A DNA stretch of 64,000 nt from contig NZ_AYMP01000004.1 in the NCBI RefSeq assembly GCF_000633515.1, forward strand, positions 1 through 64,000, read 5' to 3'. This document shows positions 33,368 through 42,781 of the stretch, piece after piece. Each line of letters begins with the position of its first letter. Within the stretch, counting starts at the first letter, position 1. This stretch comes from Morganella morganii H1r (GTDB lineage Bacteria; Pseudomonadota; Gammaproteobacteria; Enterobacterales; Enterobacteriaceae). The notes beneath the pieces are model-generated. The model made no database searches and was not told where the DNA came from. It saw only the letters and a list, made by a program, of their open reading frames with translations. The position numbers and the translations under genes were made by a program.

Positions 33368-34437
33368 TGAAACCGGTGTGTGTTCTGGGAAACGGTCAGC
33401 TGGGCCGGATGCTGCGCCAGGCCGGTGAACCGCTGGGTATTTCAGTTTATCCGGTCGGGTTAGATGCCGAACCGGAAGCCGTCCCTTATCAGCACAGTGT
33501 GATCACCGCAGAAATCGAGCAGTGGCCGCAGACCGCGCTGACCCGGGTGCTGGAGCAGCACCCCGCCTTTATAAACCGCGATATTTTTCCGCGTCTGGCC
33601 GACCGCCTGCCGCAGAAACAGCTGATGGATGACCTGCATCTCGCCACCTCACCGTGGCAGCCGCTGTCGTCTCCTGATGAATGGCCGGACATTTTTGCCC
33701 GCCTCGGGGACTTTGTCATCGTCAAGCGCCGCACCGGCGGTTATGACGGACGCGGTCAGTGGCGGGTGCGTCCCGGTGATGAATCGGCCCTGCCGCCGGA
33801 AATTTACGGCGAATGTATTGCCGAGAAAGGTATTCTGTTTTCCGGCGAAGTGTCGCTGGTCGGCGCCCGTAACCGCGCCGGGGAATGTGTGTTTTATCCG
33901 CTGACCCATAACCATCACGAAGAAGGTATTCTGCGCATGAGCGTGGCCTTCCCGCCGGCACAAAACCCGCTTCAGGCACAGGCTGAGCTGATGCTGGGGG
34001 CGATCCTCACTGAGCTGGATTATACCGGTGTGATGGCAATGGAGTGTTTTGTCACAGAAGGCGGCCTGCTGATTAACGAACTGGCACCGCGTGTGCATAA
34101 CAGCGGTCACTGGACACAAAACGGTGCGTCTGTCAGCCAGTTTGAGCTGCATCTGCGGGCGATTCTGGATCTGCCGCTGCCGCAGCCGGTTGTGACGGCC
34201 CCGGCGGTAATGGTGAATATTATCGGGACGGAACTGAATACACAGTGGCTGGCACAGCCGCTGGCGCATCTGCACTGGTATGACAAAGAAGTGCGCCCGG
34301 CGCGTAAGGTTGGTCACATTAACCTGACGCATCCCGATCCGGCACAGCTTATCGCCGCACTCAGCGGGCTGGCACAGAATTTACCGGCGGAATATCAGTC
34401 CTCTGCGGACCGGGCAAAAGCAATATTAAGCTGGTAG
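33367..34437 (+). CDS. purK: N5-carboxyaminoimidazole ribonucleotide synthase
   Basis: This 356-aa ATP-grasp enzyme forms N5-CAIR from AIR, bicarbonate and ATP, feeding PurE. The N-terminal VLGNGQLGRML loop, the ATP-binding VKRRTGGYDGRGQ segment and the NELAPRVHNSGHWT block are present. Length matches E. coli PurK. A terminator follows. Confidence 0.96.
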   Translation: MKPVCVLGNGQLGRMLRQAGEPLGISVYPVGLDAEPEAVPYQHSVITAEIEQWPQTALTRVLEQHPAFINRDIFPRLADRLPQKQLMDDLHLATSPWQPLSSPDEWPDIFARLGDFVIVKRRTGGYDGRGQWRVRPGDESALPPEIYGECIAEKGILFSGEVSLVGARNRAGECVFYPLTHNHHEEGILRMSVAFPPAQNPLQAQAELMLGAILTELDYTGVMAMECFVTEGGLLINELAPRVHNSGHWTQNGASVSQFELHLRAILDLPLPQPVVTAPAVMVNIIGTELNTQWLAQPLAHLHWYDKEVRPARKVGHINLTHPDPAQLIAALSGLAQNLPAEYQSSADRAKAILSW

Positions 34438-34472
34438 TCGGCACAGTTTCCGGCGACAATAGTCCCATTCTG

Positions 34473-34495
34473 ATGCCCGGTGTGCAACCGGGCAT
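34473..34495 (+). terminator. Terminator of purEK
   Basis: The stem ATGCCCGG/CCGGGCAT (34473-34480 with 34488-34495) is followed by a T-rich stretch (TTGCTTTTT). Confidence 0.65.
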
Positions 34496-34525
34496 ATTGC
34501 TTTTTACGCCGTTTCCGGAGCCGGG

Positions 34526-35791
34526 ATGTTTTCGTCAGATCGCCGCTTAGGTCCTGTTTATCAATGGACTATACTCACCCTGCTGGGGCTGGTTTATTTC
34601 CTCACCACCGCGACTACCTTCACCTCATTAGGCGTGGTCTTGCCCGGTATGCTCAAAGAGCTGAACTGGAGCTGGACAGACGCCGGTTTCGGATTCACGC
34701 TGCTCGGGCTGACCTGCGGGTTATCGAGCTTTCTGCCTGGTCTTCTTATCCGTAAAACCAATGTCCGCCTGACGCTGCTGACCGGGCTGCTGCTGTTTCT
34801 GGCCGGGTTTTACAGTCTGTACACCACACAATCAATTCAGCGCTATTTTATCGGCACCGCCTTTCTCGGGATTGGTTTTACCTTTATGGCCACCGTTCCC
34901 GGTACTTATGTGATTTCGCGGCTGTTCAGCCGTCAGTCGCTGGCGTTTGGTTTTTACTTTACCCTCGGCGGGCTGGGCGGTGTGGTCGGGCCGTGGATCT
35001 ATTTTCTCGCCGCGCATGTGTTCGGCTCCTGGCGGATCCACTGGCTTATCGCCGCCCTGACGCTGGCCGTTGTCACACTGATCACCCTGCTGGTGATGCG
35101 GGAAGGCCGCCGTGAGATCACTCACGCCCGAGCCGTCATGTGGCAGCAGAAAAAACAGCGTTCCCGCATTTACCGCAGTCAGGCGCACTGGAGTGCCCGT
35201 CAGGCGCTGAGAACCTGGCAGTTTTATGTCATCGCCGCCTCTTATACCGCGTTTTTATGGTGCGGATTTACCGTGAACAGCTTTGCCGTACCGCATATTA
35301 TGGACAAGGGTTTCAGTGAAACCGTTGCCGCCACGCTGCTCAGTACCATGGCTTTTATTAATGCTTTTTCCCGGCTGGCAGGGGGCGCTATCGGGGAGTG
35401 GCTGGAGCCGAAAAAACTGCTGATTATCAGCCTTGCCGCGATTACATTCGGTGTGCTGACACTGAGTATCGCGACCAGCTGGCCGCTGCTGATCCTGTTT
35501 ACCGTGCTGGTGGGGATTGGTTACGGTATGACATTCCTGGCCTCCAGTGTGCTGCTGGCAAACTATTTCGGCCGTGGTCCGTATCTGGAGCTGTTCTCTG
35601 TGGTGAATCTGATTTCCACCTTTGCCTGTCTGGCACCGTTCTTTGCCGGTGCCGTCAAGGATTACAGCGGCAGCTTTACCCCGGCCTTTCTGCTGATCGC
35701 CCTGCCGGTGATTGTGATTCTGGCGGCCACATTCTTTATGCGGCCGCCACAACACAAACCGGTCAGAGCATACACATCCCCGCCGGACTAA
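34526..35791 (+). CDS. MFS transporter (12 membrane helices)
   Basis: This 421-aa major facilitator protein has twelve predicted membrane helices and a basic central loop (about 190-225). GRR-type and RLAGG motifs lie between helices, and TYVISRLFSRQSLAFGFYFTLGGLGGVVGP forms helices 4-5. The layout resembles the monocarboxylate/oxalate-formate porter branch, but the substrate cannot be read. It is not part of the E. coli purEK region, so it is an insertion relative to that order. Its stop overlaps the convergent ybbP stop by four bases. Confidence 0.8.
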   Translation: MFSSDRRLGPVYQWTILTLLGLVYFLTTATTFTSLGVVLPGMLKELNWSWTDAGFGFTLLGLTCGLSSFLPGLLIRKTNVRLTLLTGLLLFLAGFYSLYTTQSIQRYFIGTAFLGIGFTFMATVPGTYVISRLFSRQSLAFGFYFTLGGLGGVVGPWIYFLAAHVFGSWRIHWLIAALTLAVVTLITLLVMREGRREITHARAVMWQQKKQRSRIYRSQAHWSARQALRTWQFYVIAASYTAFLWCGFTVNSFAVPHIMDKGFSETVAATLLSTMAFINAFSRLAGGAIGEWLEPKKLLIISLAAITFGVLTLSIATSWPLLILFTVLVGIGYGMTFLASSVLLANYFGRGPYLELFSVVNLISTFACLAPFFAGAVKDYSGSFTPAFLLIALPVIVILAATFFMRPPQHKPVRAYTSPPD

Positions 35792-38220
35792 CTCTGTAAG
35801 CGGCGGTACTGCTGAGGATCCCCGAGCAGGCGGATCCCCAGCACACTGCCGCAGAGTGACAGCAGAAAACCACCGGCCAGCGGCAGCCCGATCCACAGCG
35901 GCCACTGCGGCTGCCACGGAAAATCAAACACGCGGGTCTGCAGCAGCCACAGGGCAGTTTCCGCCCCGAGCGCCGCGACCACACCGGCCATCGCACCCAG
36001 CAAGGCAAACTCACTCCACAGCGTGCGCCGCAGCAGGCGTTTACCGGCCCCGAGCGTACGGTATACCACCAGCTCAGTCCTGCGCTGGTTCATCCCCACC
36101 TGAATCTGTGCCAGCAGTAACAGCACACCGCAAATCAGCACCAGTACCACCATCGCTTCCAGCGCACGGCTGACCTGCGCGAGAATAGTCTGGATCTGTT
36201 TCAGCATCGATCCGGTATCAAAAATACTGATGGACGGATACTTACGATTCATCTGGGTGATTAATCCGTCATTACCGTCATAGTGAAAGCTGGTCAGCCA
36301 CATGGCGCTCTGGTTTTCCAGCGAGGCGTGATTAAAGATGAAAAAGAAATTAGGCCGCATACTCTCCCAGTCCACCTGCCGCACACTGCTGACAGTCACG
36401 GTAAACGGCCGGGTATCACCGGTAAAGGTCAGGGTATCCCCGACTTTCAGCCCGAGTTGTTTGACCACTTCCATCTCAATGGAGACTTCCCCGGGTTTCG
36501 GCGGCCAGGTGCCGTCCACCAGTTCATTAAGCGGCGGCAGTGATTCCTGCCAGGTAAGGCTCAGTTCACGGCGGACGGTATTGTTGCCCGGATCACGCGC
36601 ATCCGCCCACGTCAGTGCGGTTTCGCCGTTAATACCGGACAGCCGCGCCAGCACCACCGGGTAATATTCTGACGGTGTCACGTTGTGTGACGCCAGCAAC
36701 TGATTGACCGGCGTTATCTGTTCTTCCGTCATATTCACGAGGAAATAGTTCGGCGTGTCCGGCGGCAGTTGTTGCTGCCAGCGCCCGATCAGATCACCGC
36801 GAACCATCACCAGCAACCCCAGCAGCATAAAGGAGAGGGCAAACGCCCCGGTCTGCACCAGGGTCTGACCGGGCTGACGCAGCAGACGGCGGACAGCCAG
36901 CCGCAGACTCAGGGCACGGAACGGAATTTTCGCCAGCAGCCACAATCCGCCGTAACCGGCCACCGCCAGCAGCGCGGCTATCAGCACCACCCCGGCCAGC
37001 ACCGCCCAGAGCAAAAACGAGGCATTGGTCAGCACCGCCAACCCGCCTGCCACAATCAGTACCGCCAGCGGCAGATACCAGCGCAGCGGCCAGACCGGCG
37101 CCACCACATCATCACGCAGTACGCGGGTCGGCTGTGTCAGCATCAGCTGGCGGTAAGGCCGTGCGCCCACCAGCAGAGTGATGGCAAGCAGTGTCAGCAG
37201 TGCCCACGCCCACGGCCATAATCCCGGATCCGGCAGTGCCTTCGGCAGCAGCGGTGCCAGCAGGCTCATCAGAACCGCATCAAAAATCAGCCCCAGCAGG
37301 GATCCGGCAACCATCGCCGCCGCCATCAGTACCGCCCATTGCCCGACCACCCAGTAACGCAGCTCCCGCCGCCCCGCACCGAGTGTTTTTAATACTGCAA
37401 TCAGGGTGTGACGGCTGCGGCAGTAATGCGACATGGCAACCGCCACTGCGGCGATTGCCAGTAATAATGTCAGCAGCGCAGAGAGCACCAGGAACTGCTG
37501 TGCGCGATCGATAGACTTCGCCAGCGCCCCGCCCTCCTGCTGCAACGTCACCCAGCGCTGATCAATCCGCAGCGCATCTTCATACTGCTGTTTAAACACC
37601 GCCACCGCATCAGGTGCACCGGCAAACATATCGCGGTAAGTGAGGCGGCTGCCCGGCTGTACGGCACCGGTGGCTTCCGCATCCTGTAAATTGATCAGCA
37701 CACGGGGTGCCATCTGAAACGGGTTAAAGCCGCTGTCCGGCTCCTGAATAAGGAAACCGGCGATTTTCAGGTCGGTATCCCCCACTTCCAGCATCTGCCC
37801 CGGTTTTACCGAAAGCAGCTCCGCCAGACGCGGTGCGATCAGAATCTCCCCCGGCGCCGGTTTCAGGCCGGGCGGGTCAGTTTCCAGCTCGCCGTACAGC
37901 GGATAAGCGTCATCCGCCGCTTTGACATACACCAGCTGCGGCACATCATTGGCAAACACCATGGTGTTGAAACTCATCTGCTGACTCAGCACCAGGCCGC
38001 TTTCCTGTGCCTTTTTCAGCCAGGTTTCATCCGCCGGATGCGAGCCGCGCAGTACCAGATCACCGGCCAGATAGTCACGGCTCTGATAATTCACACTTTG
38101 ATTAATACGATCACCGGCACGTCCCAGTGCCAGCACACAGGCCACCGCCAGGGTCAGTGACAGCCAGACCACCAGCAGTGACGGCGTGCGCCACTCCCGC
38201 CAGAACCAGCGCCAGATCAT
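35788..38220 (-). CDS. ybbP: ABC transporter permease YbbP
   Basis: This 810-aa inner-membrane protein has the FtsX/MacB-type permease layout: an N-terminal helix, a large periplasmic domain (about 45-245), three or more helices, a second periplasmic domain (about 480-680) and three C-terminal helices. It matches E. coli YbbP in size and order. Its ATG overlaps the ybbA stop (ATGA), so it pairs with YbbA in an ABC complex thought to move or extract a lipid-type or hydrophobic substrate. The substrate is unsettled. Confidence 0.92.
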   Translation of the reverse strand: MIWRWFWREWRTPSLLVVWLSLTLAVACVLALGRAGDRINQSVNYQSRDYLAGDLVLRGSHPADETWLKKAQESGLVLSQQMSFNTMVFANDVPQLVYVKAADDAYPLYGELETDPPGLKPAPGEILIAPRLAELLSVKPGQMLEVGDTDLKIAGFLIQEPDSGFNPFQMAPRVLINLQDAEATGAVQPGSRLTYRDMFAGAPDAVAVFKQQYEDALRIDQRWVTLQQEGGALAKSIDRAQQFLVLSALLTLLLAIAAVAVAMSHYCRSRHTLIAVLKTLGAGRRELRYWVVGQWAVLMAAAMVAGSLLGLIFDAVLMSLLAPLLPKALPDPGLWPWAWALLTLLAITLLVGARPYRQLMLTQPTRVLRDDVVAPVWPLRWYLPLAVLIVAGGLAVLTNASFLLWAVLAGVVLIAALLAVAGYGGLWLLAKIPFRALSLRLAVRRLLRQPGQTLVQTGAFALSFMLLGLLVMVRGDLIGRWQQQLPPDTPNYFLVNMTEEQITPVNQLLASHNVTPSEYYPVVLARLSGINGETALTWADARDPGNNTVRRELSLTWQESLPPLNELVDGTWPPKPGEVSIEMEVVKQLGLKVGDTLTFTGDTRPFTVTVSSVRQVDWESMRPNFFFIFNHASLENQSAMWLTSFHYDGNDGLITQMNRKYPSISIFDTGSMLKQIQTILAQVSRALEAMVVLVLICGVLLLLAQIQVGMNQRRTELVVYRTLGAGKRLLRRTLWSEFALLGAMAGVVAALGAETALWLLQTRVFDFPWQPQWPLWIGLPLAGGFLLSLCGSVLGIRLLGDPQQYRRLQS

Positions 38221-38903
38221 GCCAGTTCCTCCAGCTTACCGTCCGACAGCTTCAGCCGCCGCTGACAACGGGCCGCCAGGGTCAGATCATGCGTGACCAG
38301 AATCAGGGTGGTGCCGTAGTCACGGTTGAGTGAAAACAGCAGATCGGCAATTTTGTCACCGGTATGACGGTCGAGGTTGCCGGTCGGCTCATCGGCAAAC
38401 AGAATTTTCGGCCGCGTCGAGAATGCTCGGGCGATAGCCACGCGCTGCTGCTCTCCGCCGGAAAGCTGAGCAGGCATATGCTTCAGGCGTTTCTCCAGCC
38501 CGAGCTGAATCAGCAGCTGCTCTGCATTCTCCCGGCTGGCGGATTCGGATTCACCGCGCAGCAGCGCGGGCAGCTGGACATTCTCCAGCGCATTAAGGGT
38601 CGGGATCAGCATAAAGGACTGAAACACAAAGCCGACATCCCGCGCCCGCAGTTTTGCCCGCGCTTCCTCATCCAGCTGCGGCAGTGACTGACCGAGCAGT
38701 TTTACCTCACCGGAGGTCGCGTCATCCAGACCGGCGATAATGCCGAGCAGGGTTGATTTTCCGGATCCGGATTCCCCCACCAGCGCGATTGTCTCTTCAG
38801 GCTCGACAACTAACCCGGCACCCTGCAATATAGTAATCTCATTTTCACCCTGACCAACGCGCTTAATAAGATGATCAATTTCAAGAATAGGCTCCGATGC
38901 CAT
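38217..38903 (-). CDS. ybbA: ABC transporter ATPase YbbA
   Basis: This 228-aa MacB/LolD-type ATPase has Walker [11 protein letters not shown]-loop [18 protein letters not shown], signature [14 protein letters not shown], Walker [13 protein letters not shown] and H-loop THD. Its first 33 bp overlap the divergent tesA gene, as in E. coli. Confidence 0.95.
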   Translation of the reverse strand: MASEPILEIDHLIKRVGQGENEITILQGAGLVVEPEETIALVGESGSGKSTLLGIIAGLDDATSGEVKLLGQSLPQLDEEARAKLRARDVGFVFQSFMLIPTLNALENVQLPALLRGESESASRENAEQLLIQLGLEKRLKHMPAQLSGGEQQRVAIARAFSTRPKILFADEPTGNLDRHTGDKIADLLFSLNRDYGTTLILVTHDLTLAARCQRRLKLSDGKLEELA

Positions 38904-39497
38904 CTCTGTTTCCTTTTTCTGCTGCTGTTCAGCGGGAATTTGTATGCCGCCGGAACATTACTGATACTGGGGGACAGCCTGAGTGCCGGTTACCGCCTGC
39001 CGGCCGGTGAGGCGTGGGCAGCACAGCTGGGACAACGCTGGCAACAGGCCGGTAACGGTATCACACTGATAAACGGCAGTATCAGCGGGAATACGGCGGC
39101 TCAGGGGCTTGCCCGTCTGCCCGCGCTGCTGGAGCAGCACCGGCCGCAATGGGTACTGATTGAACTGGGTGCCAACGACGGCCTGCGCGGCCTGCCGCTG
39201 ACACAAACCCGCACCGATCTTCAGGCTGTGATCGATGCGGTGAAGGCCGCCGGGGCGAAGCCGCTGCTGATGCAGATCCGCATTCCGCCCAATTACGGCA
39301 AGCGCTACACCGAACGGTTCTCCGCGCTCTATCCGGCGCTGGCACAGGAAAATGCCGTTCCGCTGATCCCGTTTTATATGGAAGCGGTCGTCACCAATCC
39401 GCAGTGGATTCAGGATGACGGTATTCACCCGAATGCGGCAGCACAGCCTTATGTGACTGACTGGATGGATAAAACACTGCTGCCTTACTTACAATAA
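38871..39497 (+). CDS. tesA: Periplasmic acyl-CoA thioesterase I / lysophospholipase
   Basis: This 208-aa SGNH hydrolase has a signal peptide (about 1-26, ending NLYAAG). The catalytic Ser is in LGDSLSAG, Asn in ELGANDGL, and the Asp/His pair in DDGIHPN. It cleaves thioesters and lysophospholipids in the periplasm. The start overlaps ybbA on the other strand, an arrangement shared with E. coli that may link the two to envelope lipid metabolism. Confidence 0.95.
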   Translation: MINFKNRLRCHLCFLFLLLFSGNLYAAGTLLILGDSLSAGYRLPAGEAWAAQLGQRWQQAGNGITLINGSISGNTAAQGLARLPALLEQHRPQWVLIELGANDGLRGLPLTQTRTDLQAVIDAVKAAGAKPLLMQIRIPPNYGKRYTERFSALYPALAQENAVPLIPFYMEAVVTNPQWIQDDGIHPNAAAQPYVTDWMDKTLLPYLQ

Positions 39498-39559
39498 CGG
39501 GTGTCAGACTATCCTAAATGATTTATTCATAATTTATAAGCAGTTAAGCAGGTAAAGAA

Positions 39560-40345
39560 ATGCAAAAAGCCGTTTTGATCACCGGCAGCTCCAGTGGTAT
39601 CGGGCTATGCGCGGCTAACACACTGAAACAACGGGGCTACCGTGTGCTGGCCGCCTGCCGCAAACCGGCAGATCTGGCAGAAATGGCACGCCTCGGATTT
39701 GAGCCGGTGGAACTGGATCTGGACTGCCCGCAAAGTGTTGCCCGTGCCGCAGAGCAGGTACTGGCGCTCACGGATAACCGCCTGTACGGCCTGTTCAATA
39801 ATGCCGGTTTTGGCCTGTACGGCCCGCTGGACACCGTCAGCCGCGAAGATCTGGAAAAACAGTTTTCCGCCAATCTGTTCGGCACACATCAGCTGACCAC
39901 CCTGCTGCTGCCCGCCATGAAACAGGCCGGTGAAGGCCGGATCATCCAGACCAGCTCAGTAATGGGGCTGATATCCACCCCGGGACGCGGAGCCTATGCC
40001 GCCAGCAAATATGCGCTGGAAGCCTGGTCTGATGCCCTGCGGATGGAGCTGTCCGGCAGCGGGATCCGCGTCAGCCTGATCGAACCGGGACCAATCACCA
40101 CCCGTTTTACGGAAAATGTCACACAAACGATGCAGGATAAACCGGTAAAAAATCCGGGTATTGCCCGTCTGTTCACCGGTAAACCGGAGGATGTGGTGAA
40201 AAAAGTCATCTGCGCCCTGGAGCATCCGCACCCGAAAATACGCTATCCTGTTACGGGTCTTACCGTGATCGTGATGTGGCTCAGACGCCTGCTGCCGTTG
40301 TGGCTGATGGATAAAATACTCAACAAAAGATCCTCTGCCGCTTGA
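39560..40345 (+). CDS. ybbO: Short-chain dehydrogenase YbbO
   Basis: This 261-aa SDR has the cofactor motif TGSSSGIG, the NNAGFGLYGP block, the catalytic Ser (TSSVMG) and YAASKYALE, and a hydrophobic C-terminus (VTGLTVIVMWLRRLLPLWLMDKIL) that may associate with the membrane. E. coli YbbO reduces aldehydes with NADPH. It follows tesA after 60 bp, on the same strand, as in E. coli. Confidence 0.92.
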   Translation: MQKAVLITGSSSGIGLCAANTLKQRGYRVLAACRKPADLAEMARLGFEPVELDLDCPQSVARAAEQVLALTDNRLYGLFNNAGFGLYGPLDTVSREDLEKQFSANLFGTHQLTTLLLPAMKQAGEGRIIQTSSVMGLISTPGRGAYAASKYALEAWSDALRMELSGSGIRVSLIEPGPITTRFTENVTQTMQDKPVKNPGIARLFTGKPEDVVKKVICALEHPHPKIRYPVTGLTVIVMWLRRLLPLWLMDKILNKRSSAA

Positions 40346-40404
40346 AATACCGCGCTGCGCCCAGATGTTAATAAAAAGTCCGCTACTTTATTAAGAGAAT
40401 GAAT

Positions 40405-41262
40405 ATGTTATCAAACGCACATATCACAGACGTCAACGAAACCAACTTACGCCAGGTTATTGAATCTTCAATGCAGGTGCCGGTGGTCTTTTTCTTCCAT
40501 TCCGCACAGTCCCCGCAGTGTCAGGAACTGGGCACCATTCTGGAAAAAGTGGCTGCTGACTATGCCGGGATGATGATCCTCGCCAGAGTGAACTGCGATA
40601 CCGAGCAGATGATCGCCTCACAATTCGGCCTGCGCGCCGTGCCGACCACCTATCTGTTCCATCAGGGACAGCCGGTCGACGGTTTCGAGGGGCCGCAGAA
40701 TGAAGAGACCGTCCGTCACTTCCTGGCCAAATTCCTGCCGTCTGAATCTGAAATCAAAACCGGTCAGGCTATTGAACTGATTGAAGCCGGTGATTTTCAG
40801 GCTGCCCTGCCGCTGCTGCGTGAAGCGCACCAGGCTGAAAGTAACAACAGCGAAATCACCCTGCTGCTGGCACAGACACTGATGGAAGTGAAGCTGTCAG
40901 AAGAAGCTGAAAAAGTATTGAAGTCCGTCCCGATACAGGATCAGGATACGCGCTATCATGGTATCTTATCTCAAATTGAGTTACAAAAGCAGGCCGCAGA
41001 CACCCCGGAAATCCAGGAACTGCAAAATACCTTTGCGGCAGAGCCGGAGAATGCGGAGCTCGCGGTACAGCTGGCGCTGAAACTGCATGAAGTACACCGC
41101 AATGATGAAGCCCTGGCGCTGTTATTCAGCTTCCTGAAGAAAGACCTGGCAGCTGCGGAAGGTCAGGTGCGTAAAACCATGATGGATATTATGGCGGCAA
41201 TGGGGACTGCAGATAGTACTGCCGCATCTTACCGCCGTAAGTTATACTCGTTACTGTACTAA
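40405..41262 (+). CDS. cnoX: Chaperedoxin CnoX (YbbN)
   Basis: This 285-aa protein has an N-terminal thioredoxin fold (about 1-110) whose active site is degenerate (HSAQSPQC, one Cys kept, so no disulfide exchange by CxxC). Four TPR-like repeats follow. In E. coli CnoX holds hypochlorite-damaged proteins and passes them to GroEL. The DADxR-type C-terminus [11 protein letters not shown] matches. The Met at 40405 has AAGAGA at proper spacing; the Met at 40399 is too close to it. Confidence 0.92.
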   Translation: MLSNAHITDVNETNLRQVIESSMQVPVVFFFHSAQSPQCQELGTILEKVAADYAGMMILARVNCDTEQMIASQFGLRAVPTTYLFHQGQPVDGFEGPQNEETVRHFLAKFLPSESEIKTGQAIELIEAGDFQAALPLLREAHQAESNNSEITLLLAQTLMEVKLSEEAEKVLKSVPIQDQDTRYHGILSQIELQKQAADTPEIQELQNTFAAEPENAELAVQLALKLHEVHRNDEALALLFSFLKKDLAAAEGQVRKTMMDIMAAMGTADSTAASYRRKLYSLLY

Positions 41263-41317
41263 TTAATCACATTACTGAATTATTCAATCTATTCATTACT
41301 TATAAGGATTTTGGCTC

Positions 41318-42247
41318 ATGGATTTGTTCTCACTGGGTTTTGTCCCGATTATTATTCTTATCGCCATCATTATTGTGGCGACCGGCGTCAAAACTGTACC
41401 GCAGGGCTTTCAGTGGACTGTTGAGCGTTTTGGCCGTTATACCCGTACACTGCAGCCGGGCCTGCATATCATCGTGCCGTTTATGGATCGTATCGGCCGT
41501 AAAATTAATATGATGGAACAGGTTCTTGATATTCCGTCACAGGAAGTTATCTCCCGCGATAACGCCAACGTCACCATCGACGCCGTCTGCTTTATTCAGG
41601 TCATTGACCCGGTGCGCGCCGCGTATGAAGTCAGCAACCTGAATTTAGCGATTATCAACCTGACCATGACCAACTTCCGTACCGTTCTCGGTTCGATGGA
41701 GCTGGATGAAATGTTGTCTCAGCGTGATTCTATCAACTCCCGTCTGCTGCATATCGTGGATGAAGCCACCAACCCGTGGGGGATTAAGATCACCCGTGTT
41801 GAAATCCGTGACGTGCGTCCGCCGAAGGAACTGGTGTCTGCGATGAACGCCCAGATGAAAGCAGAACGTACCAAACGTGCCGATATCCTCGAGGCGGAAG
41901 GTATACGCCAGGCTGCAATCCTGAAAGCAGAAGGTGAAAAACAGTCTCAGATCCTGAAAGCAGAAGGTCTGCGTCAGTCTGCCTTCCTGGAAGCGGAAGC
42001 CCGTGAACGTGCGGCAGAGGCGGAAGCCCGCGCCACCCAAATGGTATCGGATGCTATCGCTGACGGTAATATGCAGGCGATTAACTACTTTGTGGCACAG
42101 AAATATACTGATGCACTGACCAAAATCGGTGCAGCGGAAAACAGCAAAGTCATTATGATGCCGCTGGAAGCCAGCAACCTGATGGGGGCTATCGGCGGTG
42201 TGGCAGAAATGTTCAATGTGTCAAAAGACACTAAAGGTCAGGGTTAA
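41318..42247 (+). CDS. qmcA: SPFH membrane protein QmcA
   Basis: This 309-aa stomatin-like protein has an N-terminal membrane helix (about 7-25), an SPFH domain ([22 protein letters not shown] ... [21 protein letters not shown]) and a long coiled coil with repeated [11 protein letters not shown] units. QmcA works with FtsH-HflKC in membrane-protein quality control in E. coli. The NfeD-like ybbJ follows after 5 bp, the usual stomatin/NfeD pairing. Confidence 0.95.
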   Translation: MDLFSLGFVPIIILIAIIIVATGVKTVPQGFQWTVERFGRYTRTLQPGLHIIVPFMDRIGRKINMMEQVLDIPSQEVISRDNANVTIDAVCFIQVIDPVRAAYEVSNLNLAIINLTMTNFRTVLGSMELDEMLSQRDSINSRLLHIVDEATNPWGIKITRVEIRDVRPPKELVSAMNAQMKAERTKRADILEAEGIRQAAILKAEGEKQSQILKAEGLRQSAFLEAEARERAAEAEARATQMVSDAIADGNMQAINYFVAQKYTDALTKIGAAENSKVIMMPLEASNLMGAIGGVAEMFNVSKDTKGQG

Positions 42248-42252
42248 TCCGC

Positions 42253-42705
42253 ATGATTGAGATGCTCGCATCACAGGCGGTCTGGTTCTGGCTCTGTTTC
42301 GGCGGCATCCTGCTGATTCTGGAGATGCTCGGTACCGGAGGTTATCTGCTCTGGAGCGGTGTGGCGGCACTGGTCGTCGCACTGCTGGCGTGGATTGTGC
42401 CGGGACTGACACCCGAGTGGCAGGGCATTATTTTCGCGGTGATGACGGTGATTTGTGCGGTGTTGTGGCGTAATTTTCAGCGCCGCCGCCAGCGTAATGA
42501 CAGCAGTTCACCGAACCAGGTCAATCACAAGCTGATTGGCCTGCGTGCTGCGCTGCTGACAGAGACGGAAGAAGGTTACAGCCGTATCCGCCTCGCCGAC
42601 GGCAGCTGGCGGGTTTACAGCCGGTCACCGCTGCCAGCCGGTACGGAAGTGGAAGTGATTGCCGTTGACGGTATTACACTGACCGTCCGGGCCGTCAGCC
42701 GGTAA
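42253..42705 (+). CDS. ybbJ: NfeD-like membrane protein YbbJ
   Basis: This 150-aa protein has two or three N-terminal membrane helices (about 10-70) and a C-terminal OB-fold (GLRAALLTETEEGYSRIRLADGSWRVYSRSPLPAGTEVEVIAVDGITLTVR), the NfeD layout. It is translated right after qmcA and should form a complex with it. Confidence 0.93.
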   Translation: MIEMLASQAVWFWLCFGGILLILEMLGTGGYLLWSGVAALVVALLAWIVPGLTPEWQGIIFAVMTVICAVLWRNFQRRRQRNDSSSPNQVNHKLIGLRAALLTETEEGYSRIRLADGSWRVYSRSPLPAGTEVEVIAVDGITLTVRAVSR

Positions 42706-42727
42706 CTGACCGGAAAGATCATCATAA

Positions 42728-42757
42728 AACGGCCTCCGGAAACAGAGGCCGTTTTTT
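42728..42757. terminator. Bidirectional terminator, ybbJ / dipeptidase
   Basis: The stem AACGGCCTC/GAGGCCGTT (42728-42736 with 42745-42753) has T-runs on both strands. Confidence 0.8.
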
Positions 42758-42781
42758 ATTTATCTCAATAACCTTACCGCA

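Noticed and set aside
38871..38903. Annotation error at the overlapping starts of ybbA and tesA
   Set aside because: The same divergent overlap exists in E. coli and both N-termini match their families.
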